Positions 11,196 through 19,607 of a DNA stretch of 64,000 nt are shown one piece after another. The translations under genes were made by a program, and so were the position numbers. Below the pieces are notes generated by a model. It searched no databases, was not told where the DNA came from, and saw only the letters and a list, made by a program, of their open reading frames with translations. The stretch is taken from the NCBI RefSeq assembly GCF_008642355.1, contig NZ_CP029193.1, positions 7,650,001 through 7,714,000 on the forward strand. Reading direction: 5' to 3'. The first letter of the stretch is position 1. Every line of letters begins with the position of its first letter. The stretch is from Streptomyces venezuelae. Its GTDB lineage: Bacteria > Actinomycetota > Actinomycetes > Streptomycetales > Streptomycetaceae.

Positions 11196-12311
11196 ATGCC
11201 CAAGCCACTGGACGAAACCGAGCAGTCGCCGCTCGTCGAGACCACCCCTCCCGGGACCCTGGACCGCGCATGGCTCGCCACCGGATACGACGAGGTGCGG
11301 GCGATCCTCGGCGACTCGGACCGCTTCACCACACTGCCGCCCGCGGACAACATCGAGGACTCCAGGCGTCTCGTGCAGCCCGGCAACCTGCTGCACTACG
11401 ACCCGCCGGAGCACACCCGGCTGCGGAAGATGCTCACCGGCGAGTTCACGCTCCGCAGGGTGCGCACCCTGGAACCCCTCGTCGAGAGCATCGTGACCGA
11501 GCGCCTCGACGCCATGGAGGGTGCCGCCCACCCCATCGACCTCGTACCGCACTTCGTCTGGCCCACCACCAGCCTCATCGGCTGCACCCTGCTCGGCATA
11601 CCCCGCGACGACCAGGCCGAACTCGCCCGCCACCTCGACACCAACCGCATCGACAACCCCGACAGGGACCAGCGGGACGCGGCCGGCAACTCATACCTCG
11701 TCTACCTCAGCAAGTTCACCGCACAGAAGCGCCGCAACCCCGGAGAGGACCTGCTCGGCCGCCTCATCCAGCGCCACGGCGACGACCTCACACCCGCCGA
11801 ACTCACCGGAACCGCCGCCACGCTCCTCGCCTCCTTCATCCAGAACGTGGGCGGCACGCTGGGGCTCGGCATCCTCGCCCTCCTGGAACACCCGGACCAG
11901 CTCGCCCTGCTCAAGGAGCGCCCGGAACTCATCGACCACGCGGTGGAGGAGCTGATCAGGAGCGTCTCGATCATCTCGCACGCCTCGCCCCGCACCGCCC
12001 TGGAGGACGTCACCCTCGCGGGCAAGACGGTCAAGGCAGGGGAGCCCGTGGCCTGTTCGCTGCTCGGCGCCAACAACACCAACTCGCCCGGGGAGCCGAC
12101 GGAACCCATCGACATCACCCGGGACAACAGCCGCCACATGGCGTTCGGACACGGCATCCACTACTGCCTCGGGGCGCCGCTGACCAGGATGGAACTGCGC
12201 ATCGCCATCGCGGAACTGCTCCGCAGGTTCCCCGGGGTACGGCTCGCCGCGCCGCGCGACGAACTCCGCTTCACGTCGAAGGCCGTGGAGACGCTGCCGG
12301 TGGCCTGGTGA
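11196..12311 (+). CDS. Cytochrome P450, Oxy-type peptide cross-linking enzyme 2
   Basis: A 371-residue P450, about 30 residues shorter than its neighbours because the N-terminal strand region before RAWLATGYDEV is abbreviated. The heme loop is FGHGIHYCLGA, EHTRLRK and GIPRDDQAE (PRDD near 11600) are present. The I-helix reads ASFIQNVGG, with neither the usual acid nor the Thr, which is unusual even among Oxy enzymes. Start ATG 11196 follows GGGCGAAAGG, matching the start context of the first P450. It lies 78 nt downstream of that gene and 8 nt before the third. It probably closes a second ring; altered activity is possible given the I-helix. Confidence 0.86.
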   Translation: MPKPLDETEQSPLVETTPPGTLDRAWLATGYDEVRAILGDSDRFTTLPPADNIEDSRRLVQPGNLLHYDPPEHTRLRKMLTGEFTLRRVRTLEPLVESIVTERLDAMEGAAHPIDLVPHFVWPTTSLIGCTLLGIPRDDQAELARHLDTNRIDNPDRDQRDAAGNSYLVYLSKFTAQKRRNPGEDLLGRLIQRHGDDLTPAELTGTAATLLASFIQNVGGTLGLGILALLEHPDQLALLKERPELIDHAVEELIRSVSIISHASPRTALEDVTLAGKTVKAGEPVACSLLGANNTNSPGEPTEPIDITRDNSRHMAFGHGIHYCLGAPLTRMELRIAIAELLRRFPGVRLAAPRDELRFTSKAVETLPVAW

Positions 12312-12319
12312 GGGGCGAC

Positions 12320-13525
12320 ATGCCGCACGAGAGCGCCCCGGTACCGCTGCACACCCGCCGCACGCACTTCGACCCCGCGGACGACCTGCGGCGCCTCACC
12401 GCCGACGGGCCCGTCACCCGCGTCAGCCTGGCACCCGGCGCGGGCGGCGAACCCCTGTGGCTGGTCACGGGACACGAAGAGGTGCGCAGGGTCCTCGGCG
12501 ACCACACCCGGTTCTCCACCCGCCGCCGCTTCGGCTCACGCGAACCGGCCGGCGGCGACGGCGAACGGCCCGACGAAGGCGTCGGGCTCCTCATGGACTA
12601 CGACCCGCCCGAACACACCCGGCTGCGCAAAATGCTCACGCCCGAATTCACGGTGCGGCGGATGCGCAGACTCCAGCCTCGCATCGAGGCCATCGTCGCC
12701 GAGCGCCTCGACATCATGGAGCGCGCCGGACACCCCGCCGACCTGGCGGAACTCTTCGCCTCCGCGATCCCGGGACCGGTGCTGTGCGAACTCATCGGCG
12801 TGCCGCGCGACGACCGCGACGACTTCCTGCGCCGCTGCCACGCCCACCTCGCCACGGGGCGCGGCCGCCAGGAGCGCACGGCCGCCGGATCCGCCTTCAC
12901 CCGCTACCTCGCCGCCCTGGTGGCCCGGCAGCGCAAGAACCCCGACGACGGCTTCCTCGGCATGCTCGTCCGCGACCACGGCGGCGACTTCACCGACAAG
13001 GAACTGCGGGGCATCTGCGTCCTGCTGATGCTCGCCGGGCTCGACAACATCTCCGGAATGCTGGGCCTCGGCGCCCTCGCCCTCCTGGAGAGCCCGGACC
13101 AGCTCGCCCTCGTGCGCGACGATCCCGCCGCCCTGGACCGCGCCGTCGAGGAACTGCTCCGCTACCTGTCGGTGCCGCACGCCCCCACGCCCCGCACCGC
13201 CGTCGAGGACATCACCCTCGGCGGCAGGCTGATCAGAGCGGGCGACACCGTCGTCTGCTCGATCCCGCTGGCCAACCGCGACCCGCACCTGACCGCCGAT
13301 CCCGACCGGCTCGACCTGACCAGGGAACCCGTGCCGCACGTCGCTTTCGGGCACGGCATCCACCACTGCATCGGCGCCGCCCTGGCCCGGATGGAACTCC
13401 GCATCGCGTACACGGCGCTGCTGCGGCGCTTCCCCGGACTGCGGCTCGCGGTGCCCGCACAGGACGTGGCATTCCGTGTCCGCTCGACCGCCTACGGGGT
13501 GGAGCGGCTGCCGGTCACCTGGTGA
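12320..13525 (+). CDS. Cytochrome P450, OxyB-like peptide cross-linking enzyme 3
   Basis: A 401-residue P450 closest in motif pattern to OxyB of vancomycin-type clusters as I remember it: FSTRRRF, LMDYDPPEHTRLR, GVPRDDRDD, AGLDNISG in the I-helix and FGHGIHHCIGA at the heme. OxyB makes the first phenol coupling (C-O-D ring) on the peptidyl carrier protein. ATG 12320 follows GAGGGG by 5 nt; a GTG at 12308 overlapping the previous stop is the alternative and would add four residues. It is translationally close to the preceding P450 and the ferredoxin. Confidence 0.87.
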   Translation: MPHESAPVPLHTRRTHFDPADDLRRLTADGPVTRVSLAPGAGGEPLWLVTGHEEVRRVLGDHTRFSTRRRFGSREPAGGDGERPDEGVGLLMDYDPPEHTRLRKMLTPEFTVRRMRRLQPRIEAIVAERLDIMERAGHPADLAELFASAIPGPVLCELIGVPRDDRDDFLRRCHAHLATGRGRQERTAAGSAFTRYLAALVARQRKNPDDGFLGMLVRDHGGDFTDKELRGICVLLMLAGLDNISGMLGLGALALLESPDQLALVRDDPAALDRAVEELLRYLSVPHAPTPRTAVEDITLGGRLIRAGDTVVCSIPLANRDPHLTADPDRLDLTREPVPHVAFGHGIHHCIGAALARMELRIAYTALLRRFPGLRLAVPAQDVAFRVRSTAYGVERLPVTW

Positions 13526-13544
13526 GAACAGAGAGGAAACAGAG

Positions 13545-13775
13545 ATGGAGGTACACGTCGACCGCGGCCGGTGCGCGGGCTCCGGCCTGTGCATGAGCTA
13601 CGTTCCCGCCGTGTTCGACCAGTCGGAGGACGACGGGAAAGTGCTGCTCAAAGCGGCGCGGCCCGAACCGGGAACGGCCGCGGCCGTGCGCGGCGCCGCC
13701 GCGCGATGCCCGGCAGGCGCGATCACGCTGAGCGGCAGGGACGCGCCGGGCGGCACGGACACGCGCGGTCGCTAG
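13545..13775 (+). CDS. Small [3Fe-4S]-type ferredoxin, P450 electron donor
   Basis: A 76-residue protein with CAGSGLC (C-x5-C) near the N-terminus and a second cluster motif CPAGAI near residue 61, the pattern of single-cluster actinomycete ferredoxins that pass electrons to P450s. It starts 19 nt after the third P450 and is preceded by GAGAGG. Most glycopeptide clusters use ferredoxins from elsewhere in the genome, so a dedicated copy here suggests a matched partner for the three P450s. Its reductase is not in the cluster. Confidence 0.87.
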   Translation: MEVHVDRGRCAGSGLCMSYVPAVFDQSEDDGKVLLKAARPEPGTAAAVRGAAARCPAGAITLSGRDAPGGTDTRGR

Positions 13776-13831
13776 GACTTCGGCACGACCGGTGCTCGAA
13801 CATCGCTCAAACATCACAGTGGGGTGGGGAA

Positions 13832-15394
13832 ATGACGCATGCTCCCGTACGCGACGTCGTCATCGTCGGTGGCGGCACGGCCGGCTGGATGACGGCCGCG
13901 TATCTGACGGCGGCCTTCGGCGACCGCATCAACGTCACGCTCGTGGAGTCGGCGGACGTCGGCACCATCGGCGTCGGCGAGGCCACGTTCAGCGACATCA
14001 GGCACTTCTTCGAGTTCCTCGGCCTGGCCGAGCGGGACTGGATGCCCGCCTGCAACGCCACGTACAAACTCGCGGTCCGCTTCGAGGACTGGCGTGAACC
14101 CGGACACCACTTCTACCACCCCTTCGAGCAGCTCAGGTCGGTCAAGGGGTTCCCGCTCACCGACTGGTGGCTGCGGTATCCCACGAGCGACCGGTTCGAC
14201 GTGGACTGCTTCGTGATGGCGTCCCTCATCGACGGCAACCGCAGCCCCCGCTACCTCGACAACCGCCTGCTCGAACAGGACTTCGTCGAGGGCGAGGCCG
14301 CACCGAACACCATCGCCGAGTACCAGGGCGCCCAGTTCCCGTACGCCTACCACTTCGAGGCGCACCTCCTCGCCAAGTACCTGACGAAGTACGCCACCCA
14401 GCGCGGCGTGCGGCACGTCGTCGACAACGTCGTGGACGTCGGTCTCGATGAGCGCGGCTGGCTCTCACACGTGCAGACCGCCGAACACGGGCGCCTGGAG
14501 GGCGACCTCTTCGTCGACTGCACGGGTTTCCGCGGCCTCCTGCTCAACAAGGCCCTCGAAGAACCGTTCGTCTCCTACCAGGACACCCTGCCCAACGACA
14601 GCGCGGTCGCCCTGCAGGTCCCCATGGACATGGACAAGGACCCCATCCGCCCCTGCACCACCGCGACCGCCCAGGACGCCGGATGGATCTGGACCATCCC
14701 GCTGATCAGCAGGATCGGCACCGGCTACGTCTACGCACGCGACTACATGGACCCCGAAGAGGCCGAACGCACCCTGCGCGCGTTCGTCGGCCCCGCCGCG
14801 GCCGACGTGCCCGCCAACCACATCCGGATGCGGATCGGCCGCAGCCGCCGCTCCTGGGTCAACAACTGCGTGGCCATCGGTCTGTCCAGCGGCTTCGTCG
14901 AGCCGCTGGAGTCGACCGGGATCTTCTTCATCCACTACGCGATCGAGCAGCTCGTCAAGTACTACCCGGCGGGCGACTGGGACCTCACGCTGCGCGAGCA
15001 GTACAACAACGCGCTGATGAACGTGATGGACGGCGTACGGGAGTTCCTCGTCCTCCACTACCGCGGCGCGAAGCGCGCGGACAACCAGTACTGGCGGGAC
15101 ACCAAGACCCGCGCCATCCCCGACGCGCTCGCCGAGCGCCTCGAACTGTGGGAGAGCAAGGTCCCCGACACCGGCACGGTCTACCCCCGCTACCACGGTC
15201 TGCCGCCCTACTCGTACAACTGCATCCTCCTCGGCACCGGCGGCATCCCCGTCCGGCCCTCGCCCGCCCTCGACCTGATCGACGAGAAGGCGGCGCTCGC
15301 CGAGTTCCAGGCCATCAAGGACAAGGCGCGGTCGCTGGTCCGGACGCTGCCCACGCAGAACGCCTACTTCAAACGCATGCGCGACGGGGTGTGA
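13832..15394 (+). CDS. FADH2-dependent halogenase, tryptophan-halogenase family
   Basis: 520 residues with the FAD motif GGGTAGW near the N-terminus, the conserved Lys in TYKLAVRF at about residue 78 (equivalent to PrnA Lys79) and GWIWTIP (WxWxIP) near residue 283. These residues define two-component flavin halogenases that form HOCl and pass it through a tunnel to the active-site Lys. The substrate is probably an aromatic side chain, free or carrier-bound; the tryptophan-halogenase family includes enzymes acting on both. A GGGGTGGGGA site precedes ATG 13832. The next gene supplies reduced flavin. Classic vancomycin and teicoplanin halogenases belong to a different branch. Confidence 0.88.
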   Translation: MTHAPVRDVVIVGGGTAGWMTAAYLTAAFGDRINVTLVESADVGTIGVGEATFSDIRHFFEFLGLAERDWMPACNATYKLAVRFEDWREPGHHFYHPFEQLRSVKGFPLTDWWLRYPTSDRFDVDCFVMASLIDGNRSPRYLDNRLLEQDFVEGEAAPNTIAEYQGAQFPYAYHFEAHLLAKYLTKYATQRGVRHVVDNVVDVGLDERGWLSHVQTAEHGRLEGDLFVDCTGFRGLLLNKALEEPFVSYQDTLPNDSAVALQVPMDMDKDPIRPCTTATAQDAGWIWTIPLISRIGTGYVYARDYMDPEEAERTLRAFVGPAAADVPANHIRMRIGRSRRSWVNNCVAIGLSSGFVEPLESTGIFFIHYAIEQLVKYYPAGDWDLTLREQYNNALMNVMDGVREFLVLHYRGAKRADNQYWRDTKTRAIPDALAERLELWESKVPDTGTVYPRYHGLPPYSYNCILLGTGGIPVRPSPALDLIDEKAALAEFQAIKDKARSLVRTLPTQNAYFKRMRDGV

Positions 15395-15403
15395 CCGGGA
15401 CAC

Positions 15404-15925
15404 ATGGACATCGAGTTCCGCGACATGATGGCGTCGTTCCCGACCGGTGTGTCGGTCGTGACGGCCCGGGACGGCAGCGCGGGGCCCCGGGGGATGACGT
15501 GCTCCTCGCTGTGCAGCATCAGCGTGAACCCGCCGACGCTGTTGACGTGCCTGCGCAGCGGCAGCCCGACGCTGAGAGCGGTGACCGACAGCGGCGCGTT
15601 CGCGGTCAACCTGCTGCACGGCGAGGCGGGCTGGGTCGCCGCGCTCTTCGCGTCCGGGGCACCCGACCGCTTCGAACGCGTCGCCTGGCGGCCCTTCGGC
15701 CGCGGGCGCAGCCCCGCGCTCGTCGAAGCCGCGCACGCCGTCGCCGAATGCACCGTCGAACGCACCCACCCCTCCGGCGACCACGTGATCGTCGTCGGAG
15801 CGGTGCGCGCGGTCGAGCGCCTGCGCCACGAGAGCGCCCTGCTCTACGGCTTCCGGCGCTACAGCGAACTCGCCCCGTCCCCGGGTGAACCGGCCGTGGG
15901 GGCCCTCACCGAACGGGGCGGGTGA
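15404..15925 (+). CDS. Flavin reductase (halogenase partner)
   Basis: A 173-residue flavin reductase-like domain (HpaC/ActVB type). FPTGVSVVT near the start and GDHVIVVGAV near residue 128 are characteristic, and the length is that of stand-alone reductases. It should reduce FAD with NAD(P)H for the halogenase, which ends 9 nt upstream. Its stop overlaps the GTG of the antiporter by 4 nt (GTGA), placing it in the biosynthetic operon. Confidence 0.85.
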   Translation: MDIEFRDMMASFPTGVSVVTARDGSAGPRGMTCSSLCSISVNPPTLLTCLRSGSPTLRAVTDSGAFAVNLLHGEAGWVAALFASGAPDRFERVAWRPFGRGRSPALVEAAHAVAECTVERTHPSGDHVIVVGAVRAVERLRHESALLYGFRRYSELAPSPGEPAVGALTERGG

Positions 15926-17343
15926 ACGCCGTGCCCCACGCCGGCCCGCCCGCGGCCACCGAGCTGCTGTCGGCCGCCCCCGTGCCGCCGATCGCGGCCC
16001 ACCCCCTGCTGATCTTCCTGCTGCAGGTCGGTGTGCTGCTGCTCCTCGCGATCATGCTCGGCAGGCTGGCCTCGCGCTGCGGACTCCCGCCCATCGTCGG
16101 GGAGTTGAGCGCGGGCGTGCTCCTCGGCCCGTCCCTCTTCGGCTGGGTGGCACCGGACGCCGCGGCCTGGCTCCTGCCGTCCGACCCGGCCCAGGTGCAC
16201 CTGCTCGACGCCGTCGGACAGATCGCGGTCCTCCTCCTCGTCGGGCTCACCGGCATCGAGATGGACCTGCGGATGATCCGACGCAGGGGCGGCACGGCAC
16301 TGCGCGTCAGCCTGGCCGGGCTGCTCGTGCCGCTCGCCCTCGGCGTCGGCCTGGGCCATCCCGTGGCGCACATGCTCGGCATCGACACCTCCGACCGCCA
16401 GATGTTCGCGTTCTTCCTGGGCGTCGCCATGTGTGTCAGCGCCATCCCCGTCATCGCCAAGACGCTGATGGACATGGACCTCATCCACCGCGACGTGGGC
16501 CAGCTGACGCTCGCCGCGGGAATGATCGACGACACCTTCGGCTGGCTCATGCTCTCCGTGGTCTCCGCGATGACCGTGGGCGGCCTCACGGCGGGTGTCT
16601 TCGCCGAGGCCGTCGGCTCGCTCCTGCTGGTCCTCCTGATCGCGCTGATCGTCGGCCGCCCGCTCGTCCGCAGAGCCCTGCGCCTGTGCAAGGGCTCGGA
16701 CGAGCGGACGGTGTCCGCGGCCGCCGCGATGATCCTGCTCGCGGCGGCCGGCACCCAGTCACTGGGTCTCGAAGCGGTCTTCGGCGCGTATCTGTGCGGC
16801 ATGCTCATCGGCTCCAGCGGGGAGTTCGACCGGGCCCGCACGGGGTCGCTGCGCATGGTCGTCCTCGCCGTCCTCGCGCCCGTCTTCTTCGCGACCGCGG
16901 GGCTCCGCATCGACCTGCGCGCGCTCACCGAACCCGCGGTGCTCGGGGCCGCCCTGATCGTGCTCGTCATCGCCGTCCTCGGGAAGTTCGCGGGCGCGTA
17001 CATCGGCGCGCGGCTCAGCAGACTCAGCCGATGGGAGGCGCTCGCGCTCGGCGCGGGCATGAACGCCCGCGGTGTCATCGAGATCATCGTCGCGATGGTC
17101 GGGCTGCGGCTCGGCATCCTCGACACCAGGACGTACACGATCATCGTCCTGGTCGCGGTGGTCACCTCCGTCATGGCGCCGCCGCTGCTCAAGGCGGCCG
17201 TGAAACGCATCGACTGCACTCCGGAGGAGCAGCGCAGGCACGTGGCGTGGCGCGGGGCGCGGGAGCGGGGGAGTCCGGAGCCGGGGGGCCCGGCGCGCGG
17301 GAGTCCGGCGGAGCGGGGGAGTCCGGAGCGGGCGGAGACCTGA
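15922..17343 (+). CDS. Cation:proton antiporter (CPA2 family)
   Basis: A 473-residue integral membrane protein with about 12 hydrophobic segments, starting at GTG 15922 coupled to the flavin reductase stop. The GVLLGPSLFG segment after the first helices and GMNARGVIEIIVA near residue 380 are typical of NhaA/KefB-like sodium or potassium/proton exchangers. Glycopeptide clusters (balhimycin and A40926 types) often carry such a gene, so this supports the cluster assignment; its role there is unclear. The last 40 residues are a hydrophilic Gly-Ser-Pro-Glu-rich tail with a GSP repeat. Confidence 0.87.
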   Translation: MNAVPHAGPPAATELLSAAPVPPIAAHPLLIFLLQVGVLLLLAIMLGRLASRCGLPPIVGELSAGVLLGPSLFGWVAPDAAAWLLPSDPAQVHLLDAVGQIAVLLLVGLTGIEMDLRMIRRRGGTALRVSLAGLLVPLALGVGLGHPVAHMLGIDTSDRQMFAFFLGVAMCVSAIPVIAKTLMDMDLIHRDVGQLTLAAGMIDDTFGWLMLSVVSAMTVGGLTAGVFAEAVGSLLLVLLIALIVGRPLVRRALRLCKGSDERTVSAAAAMILLAAAGTQSLGLEAVFGAYLCGMLIGSSGEFDRARTGSLRMVVLAVLAPVFFATAGLRIDLRALTEPAVLGAALIVLVIAVLGKFAGAYIGARLSRLSRWEALALGAGMNARGVIEIIVAMVGLRLGILDTRTYTIIVLVAVVTSVMAPPLLKAAVKRIDCTPEEQRRHVAWRGARERGSPEPGGPARGSPAERGSPERAET

Positions 17344-17384
17344 TCCGGCCGGCCGGGCGCGTGTCCCGCGCGGCGGAACCGGAA

Positions 17385-17411
17385 CGGCCGCACGCTCCGC
17401 GTGTGCGGCCG
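17385..17411 (+). terminator. Hairpin after the peptide biosynthetic operon
   Basis: CGGCCGCAC at 17385-17393 and GTGCGGCCG at 17403-17411 are exact reverse complements around a 9-nt loop, with further pairing possible inside. It sits 41 nt beyond the antiporter stop. There is no U-tract, which is usual for actinomycete hairpins. It is a reasonable 3' border of the NRPS-P450-halogenase operon. Confidence 0.5.
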
Positions 17412-17514
17412 ATCCGGCCTGCCCGCGCACGCACCCCCGCACCCTTCAGCGCACTGTGCGGACGCCCCGCTTTGTGCCCGCCGTGTGACCGGCCGCCGCG
17501 TAGAAGTTGGGTCC

Positions 17515-18108
17515 ATGTTCACCTCACACAAGCGAGCAATCGCACGCAAGCGAGCCGTCGCGCCCGCACTTGTCGCCGCGTCCGCCCTCCTCACCGGAGC
17601 CGTCCTCACGGGCTGCTCGGGGGACTCGTCCGCCGCCTCCTCGGACAAGGACCCGTCCGCGTCCCCGACCAGCCCCTTCGACCAGGGACTCGCGTACTCC
17701 AAGTGCATGCGCGAGAACGGGGCGCCCGACTATCCCGACCCGCAGCAGGACACCGGCGGCGTCAGGCTCACCCCCGGCGAGGGCGTCGACCCGAACTCCG
17801 AATCGTTCAAGAAGGCCGAGGAGGCCTGCCGCGACAAGGCCCCGCAGGGTCTTGGCGGCGGCGGTGGCGGTGGCGCCGCCCTCGACTCGGGGAAGGTCTC
17901 GGCCTGGGCGAAGTGCCTGCGCGAGAACGGGCTCCCCAAGTTCCCCGACCCGGAGATCGAGGGCAGCAACATGAAGATCGACATCAACGGCACCGGCATC
18001 ACCCCGGGCGGCCCCGAGTTCACCAAGGCCATGGGCGCCTGCCAGAGCAAGTACCCCGGCGGCGGCATGATGATGAACAACGGTCAAGGGGGAGGCGTCC
18101 CGCAGTGA
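17515..18108 (+). CDS. Secreted lipoprotein with two KCxRENG repeats
   Basis: A 197-residue protein with a basic N-terminus, a hydrophobic stretch and the lipobox LTGC (Cys near residue 34), so it should be a lipid-anchored outer-face protein. Two related segments, AYSKCMRENGAPDYPDP and AWAKCLRENGLPKFPDP, suggest an internal duplication, each with Cys and Pro-Asp-Pro. A Gly-rich patch (GGGGGGGA) separates them. Genes of this type sit ahead of peptidoglycan-binding membrane-fusion and MacB-type ABC genes in Streptomyces, exactly as here, with GTG of the next gene overlapping its stop. The molecular role is not known to me. Confidence 0.8.
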   Translation: MFTSHKRAIARKRAVAPALVAASALLTGAVLTGCSGDSSAASSDKDPSASPTSPFDQGLAYSKCMRENGAPDYPDPQQDTGGVRLTPGEGVDPNSESFKKAEEACRDKAPQGLGGGGGGGAALDSGKVSAWAKCLRENGLPKFPDPEIEGSNMKIDINGTGITPGGPEFTKAMGACQSKYPGGGMMMNNGQGGGVPQ

Positions 18109-19607
18109 CCGGCCGCGACGAGACCGAAGCGCTGTCCGTGGCCGGCGAGCCGTCCGGCGCGCTGGAACGGCACAGCTCGGGCGAGGTGTCCACGAAGCGG
18201 CACGGATCCGGCGAGGTGTCGACGAAGCGGCACGGAGCGGTCGACACCGCCGAGGAACCCTCCACGGACACCCGCCCGCAGACCCGCGACCTCGAGACGT
18301 CCCTGACCGCGGAGGCCGCCACCGCGCCGGACACCGCGTCAGGTGGCGGCTCCGACGACGGCGACGCGGCGCCGCACGGCAACGGCCGCAGGCGCCGCCC
18401 GCTGCGCACCTCGCTGATCGCGCTCGCCGCGATCACCGTCGCCGCGGCGGCAGGTGTCGCCGCCACCGGGACCATCGGCGGCGACGGCGGCGACTCCGGG
18501 AGCTCCGCGCCCTCGGGACCGCCCGCCACGGCGAAGGTGGAGCGCACGACGCTGACCGACACCGAGACCGTCGACGGCAACCTCGGCTACGGCGACGCGA
18601 CGACCGTGCAGGCACCGGCCTCGCCCTCCGGCACGGGCGACGGGCAGTCGGGCCAGGGCCAGTCCGGCCAAGGACAGTCCGGTCGGTCCGACCAGTCCGG
18701 CCAGGGCTCCTCCGCCGCGGGGAGCGCGGGCGACGGCATCGTCACCTGGGTGCCCGAGGAGGGCAGGAGGATCGAGCGCGGCGACACCGTCTACCGCGTC
18801 GACCAGCAGCGGATCCCGCTCCTGTACGGCTCGTTCCCGCTCTACCGGACCCTGCGGTCCGGCAGCGAGGGCGACGACGTCGAGATGCTGGAGAAGAACC
18901 TCCGCGCCCTCGGCTACAAGGGGTTCACCGTCGACGACACGTACAACTCCGCGACCGCCGAGGCCGTCAAGGAGTGGCAGGACGACCTGAACCGCGAGGA
19001 GACCGGCACCGTGGCCGCCGGGGACGCCGTGGTGGCCGACGGCGCCCGGCGCGTCGCCGACGTGAAGACCTCGCCCGGCGCCGCCCTCAGCGGCAACGTC
19101 CTGTCCTGGACCGGCACCCAGCGGATCGTCGGTGTCGACCTGGACGTGCAGTTCGAGGACCTGGTGGGGAAAGGCACCGAAGTCACCGTCGAACTCCCCG
19201 ACAACACCACCGTCCGGGCCGAGGTCACGGACATCGGGACGCCCTCCACCTCCCAGGGCGACGACTCCGCGGACGGCTCGGGCTCCGGCTCCGGCGACTC
19301 CGGTTCCGGGGGCTCCGACGACAAGGCCACGCTGCCCGTCGAGCTGACGGTGAAGGACCAGAAGGGCCTCGGCCGCTACCAGGCCGCCGCCGTCCAGGTC
19401 ACGCTGAAGGCCGAGTCCCGCAAGGACGTCCTCGTGGTCCCGGTGAGCGCCCTGGTGGCGCAGCGCGGCGGAGGGTACGCGGTGGAGGTCGTCACCGCCG
19501 ACGGGACCGAGTACCGCCCGGTCGAGCTCGGCATGTTCGCGGACAGCAGGGTCGAGGTGTCCGGCAAGGGCATCAAGGAAGGCACCGTCGTGGGGGTACC
19601 CAAGTGA
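18105..19607 (+). CDS. Peptidoglycan-binding membrane fusion protein of an ABC exporter
   Basis: About 500 residues from GTG 18105. A charged cytoplasmic N-terminus with tandem STKRHG repeats is followed by one membrane helix (near residue 105) and an extracellular part. That part holds a Ser/Gln/Gly-rich linker (GQSGQGQSG), a peptidoglycan-binding type 1 domain (GDDVEMLEKNLRALGYKG, about residues 253-290) and an HlyD-like beta-barrel region near the C-terminus. It should link a MacB-type transporter to the cell wall. It overlaps both the lipoprotein and the ATPase gene by 4 nt, so all four genes are coupled. Confidence 0.82.
   Translation: MTGRDETEALSVAGEPSGALERHSSGEVSTKRHGSGEVSTKRHGAVDTAEEPSTDTRPQTRDLETSLTAEAATAPDTASGGGSDDGDAAPHGNGRRRRPLRTSLIALAAITVAAAAGVAATGTIGGDGGDSGSSAPSGPPATAKVERTTLTDTETVDGNLGYGDATTVQAPASPSGTGDGQSGQGQSGQGQSGRSDQSGQGSSAAGSAGDGIVTWVPEEGRRIERGDTVYRVDQQRIPLLYGSFPLYRTLRSGSEGDDVEMLEKNLRALGYKGFTVDDTYNSATAEAVKEWQDDLNREETGTVAAGDAVVADGARRVADVKTSPGAALSGNVLSWTGTQRIVGVDLDVQFEDLVGKGTEVTVELPDNTTVRAEVTDIGTPSTSQGDDSADGSGSGSGDSGSGGSDDKATLPVELTVKDQKGLGRYQAAAVQVTLKAESRKDVLVVPVSALVAQRGGGYAVEVVTADGTEYRPVELGMFADSRVEVSGKGIKEGTVVGVPK
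18168..18227 (+). repeat. Two tandem 30-bp repeats inside the membrane fusion gene
   Basis: Units at 18168-18197 and 18198-18227 differ at only a few positions, followed by a partial third copy (CGGCACGGAGCGG). Each unit is a multiple of three and encodes RHxSGEVSTK, so copy-number changes would keep the frame. Confidence 0.7.

Noticed and set aside
11144-13525. Apparent 793-residue protein ending in the third P450
   Set aside because: The first part is the second P450 gene read in the wrong frame; the real protein starts at ATG 12320 with a ribosome site.
15885-19607. Apparent 1240-residue protein ending in the membrane fusion protein
   Set aside because: The N-terminal two thirds is antiporter and lipoprotein DNA out of frame; GTG 18105 with the 4-nt overlap is the true start.
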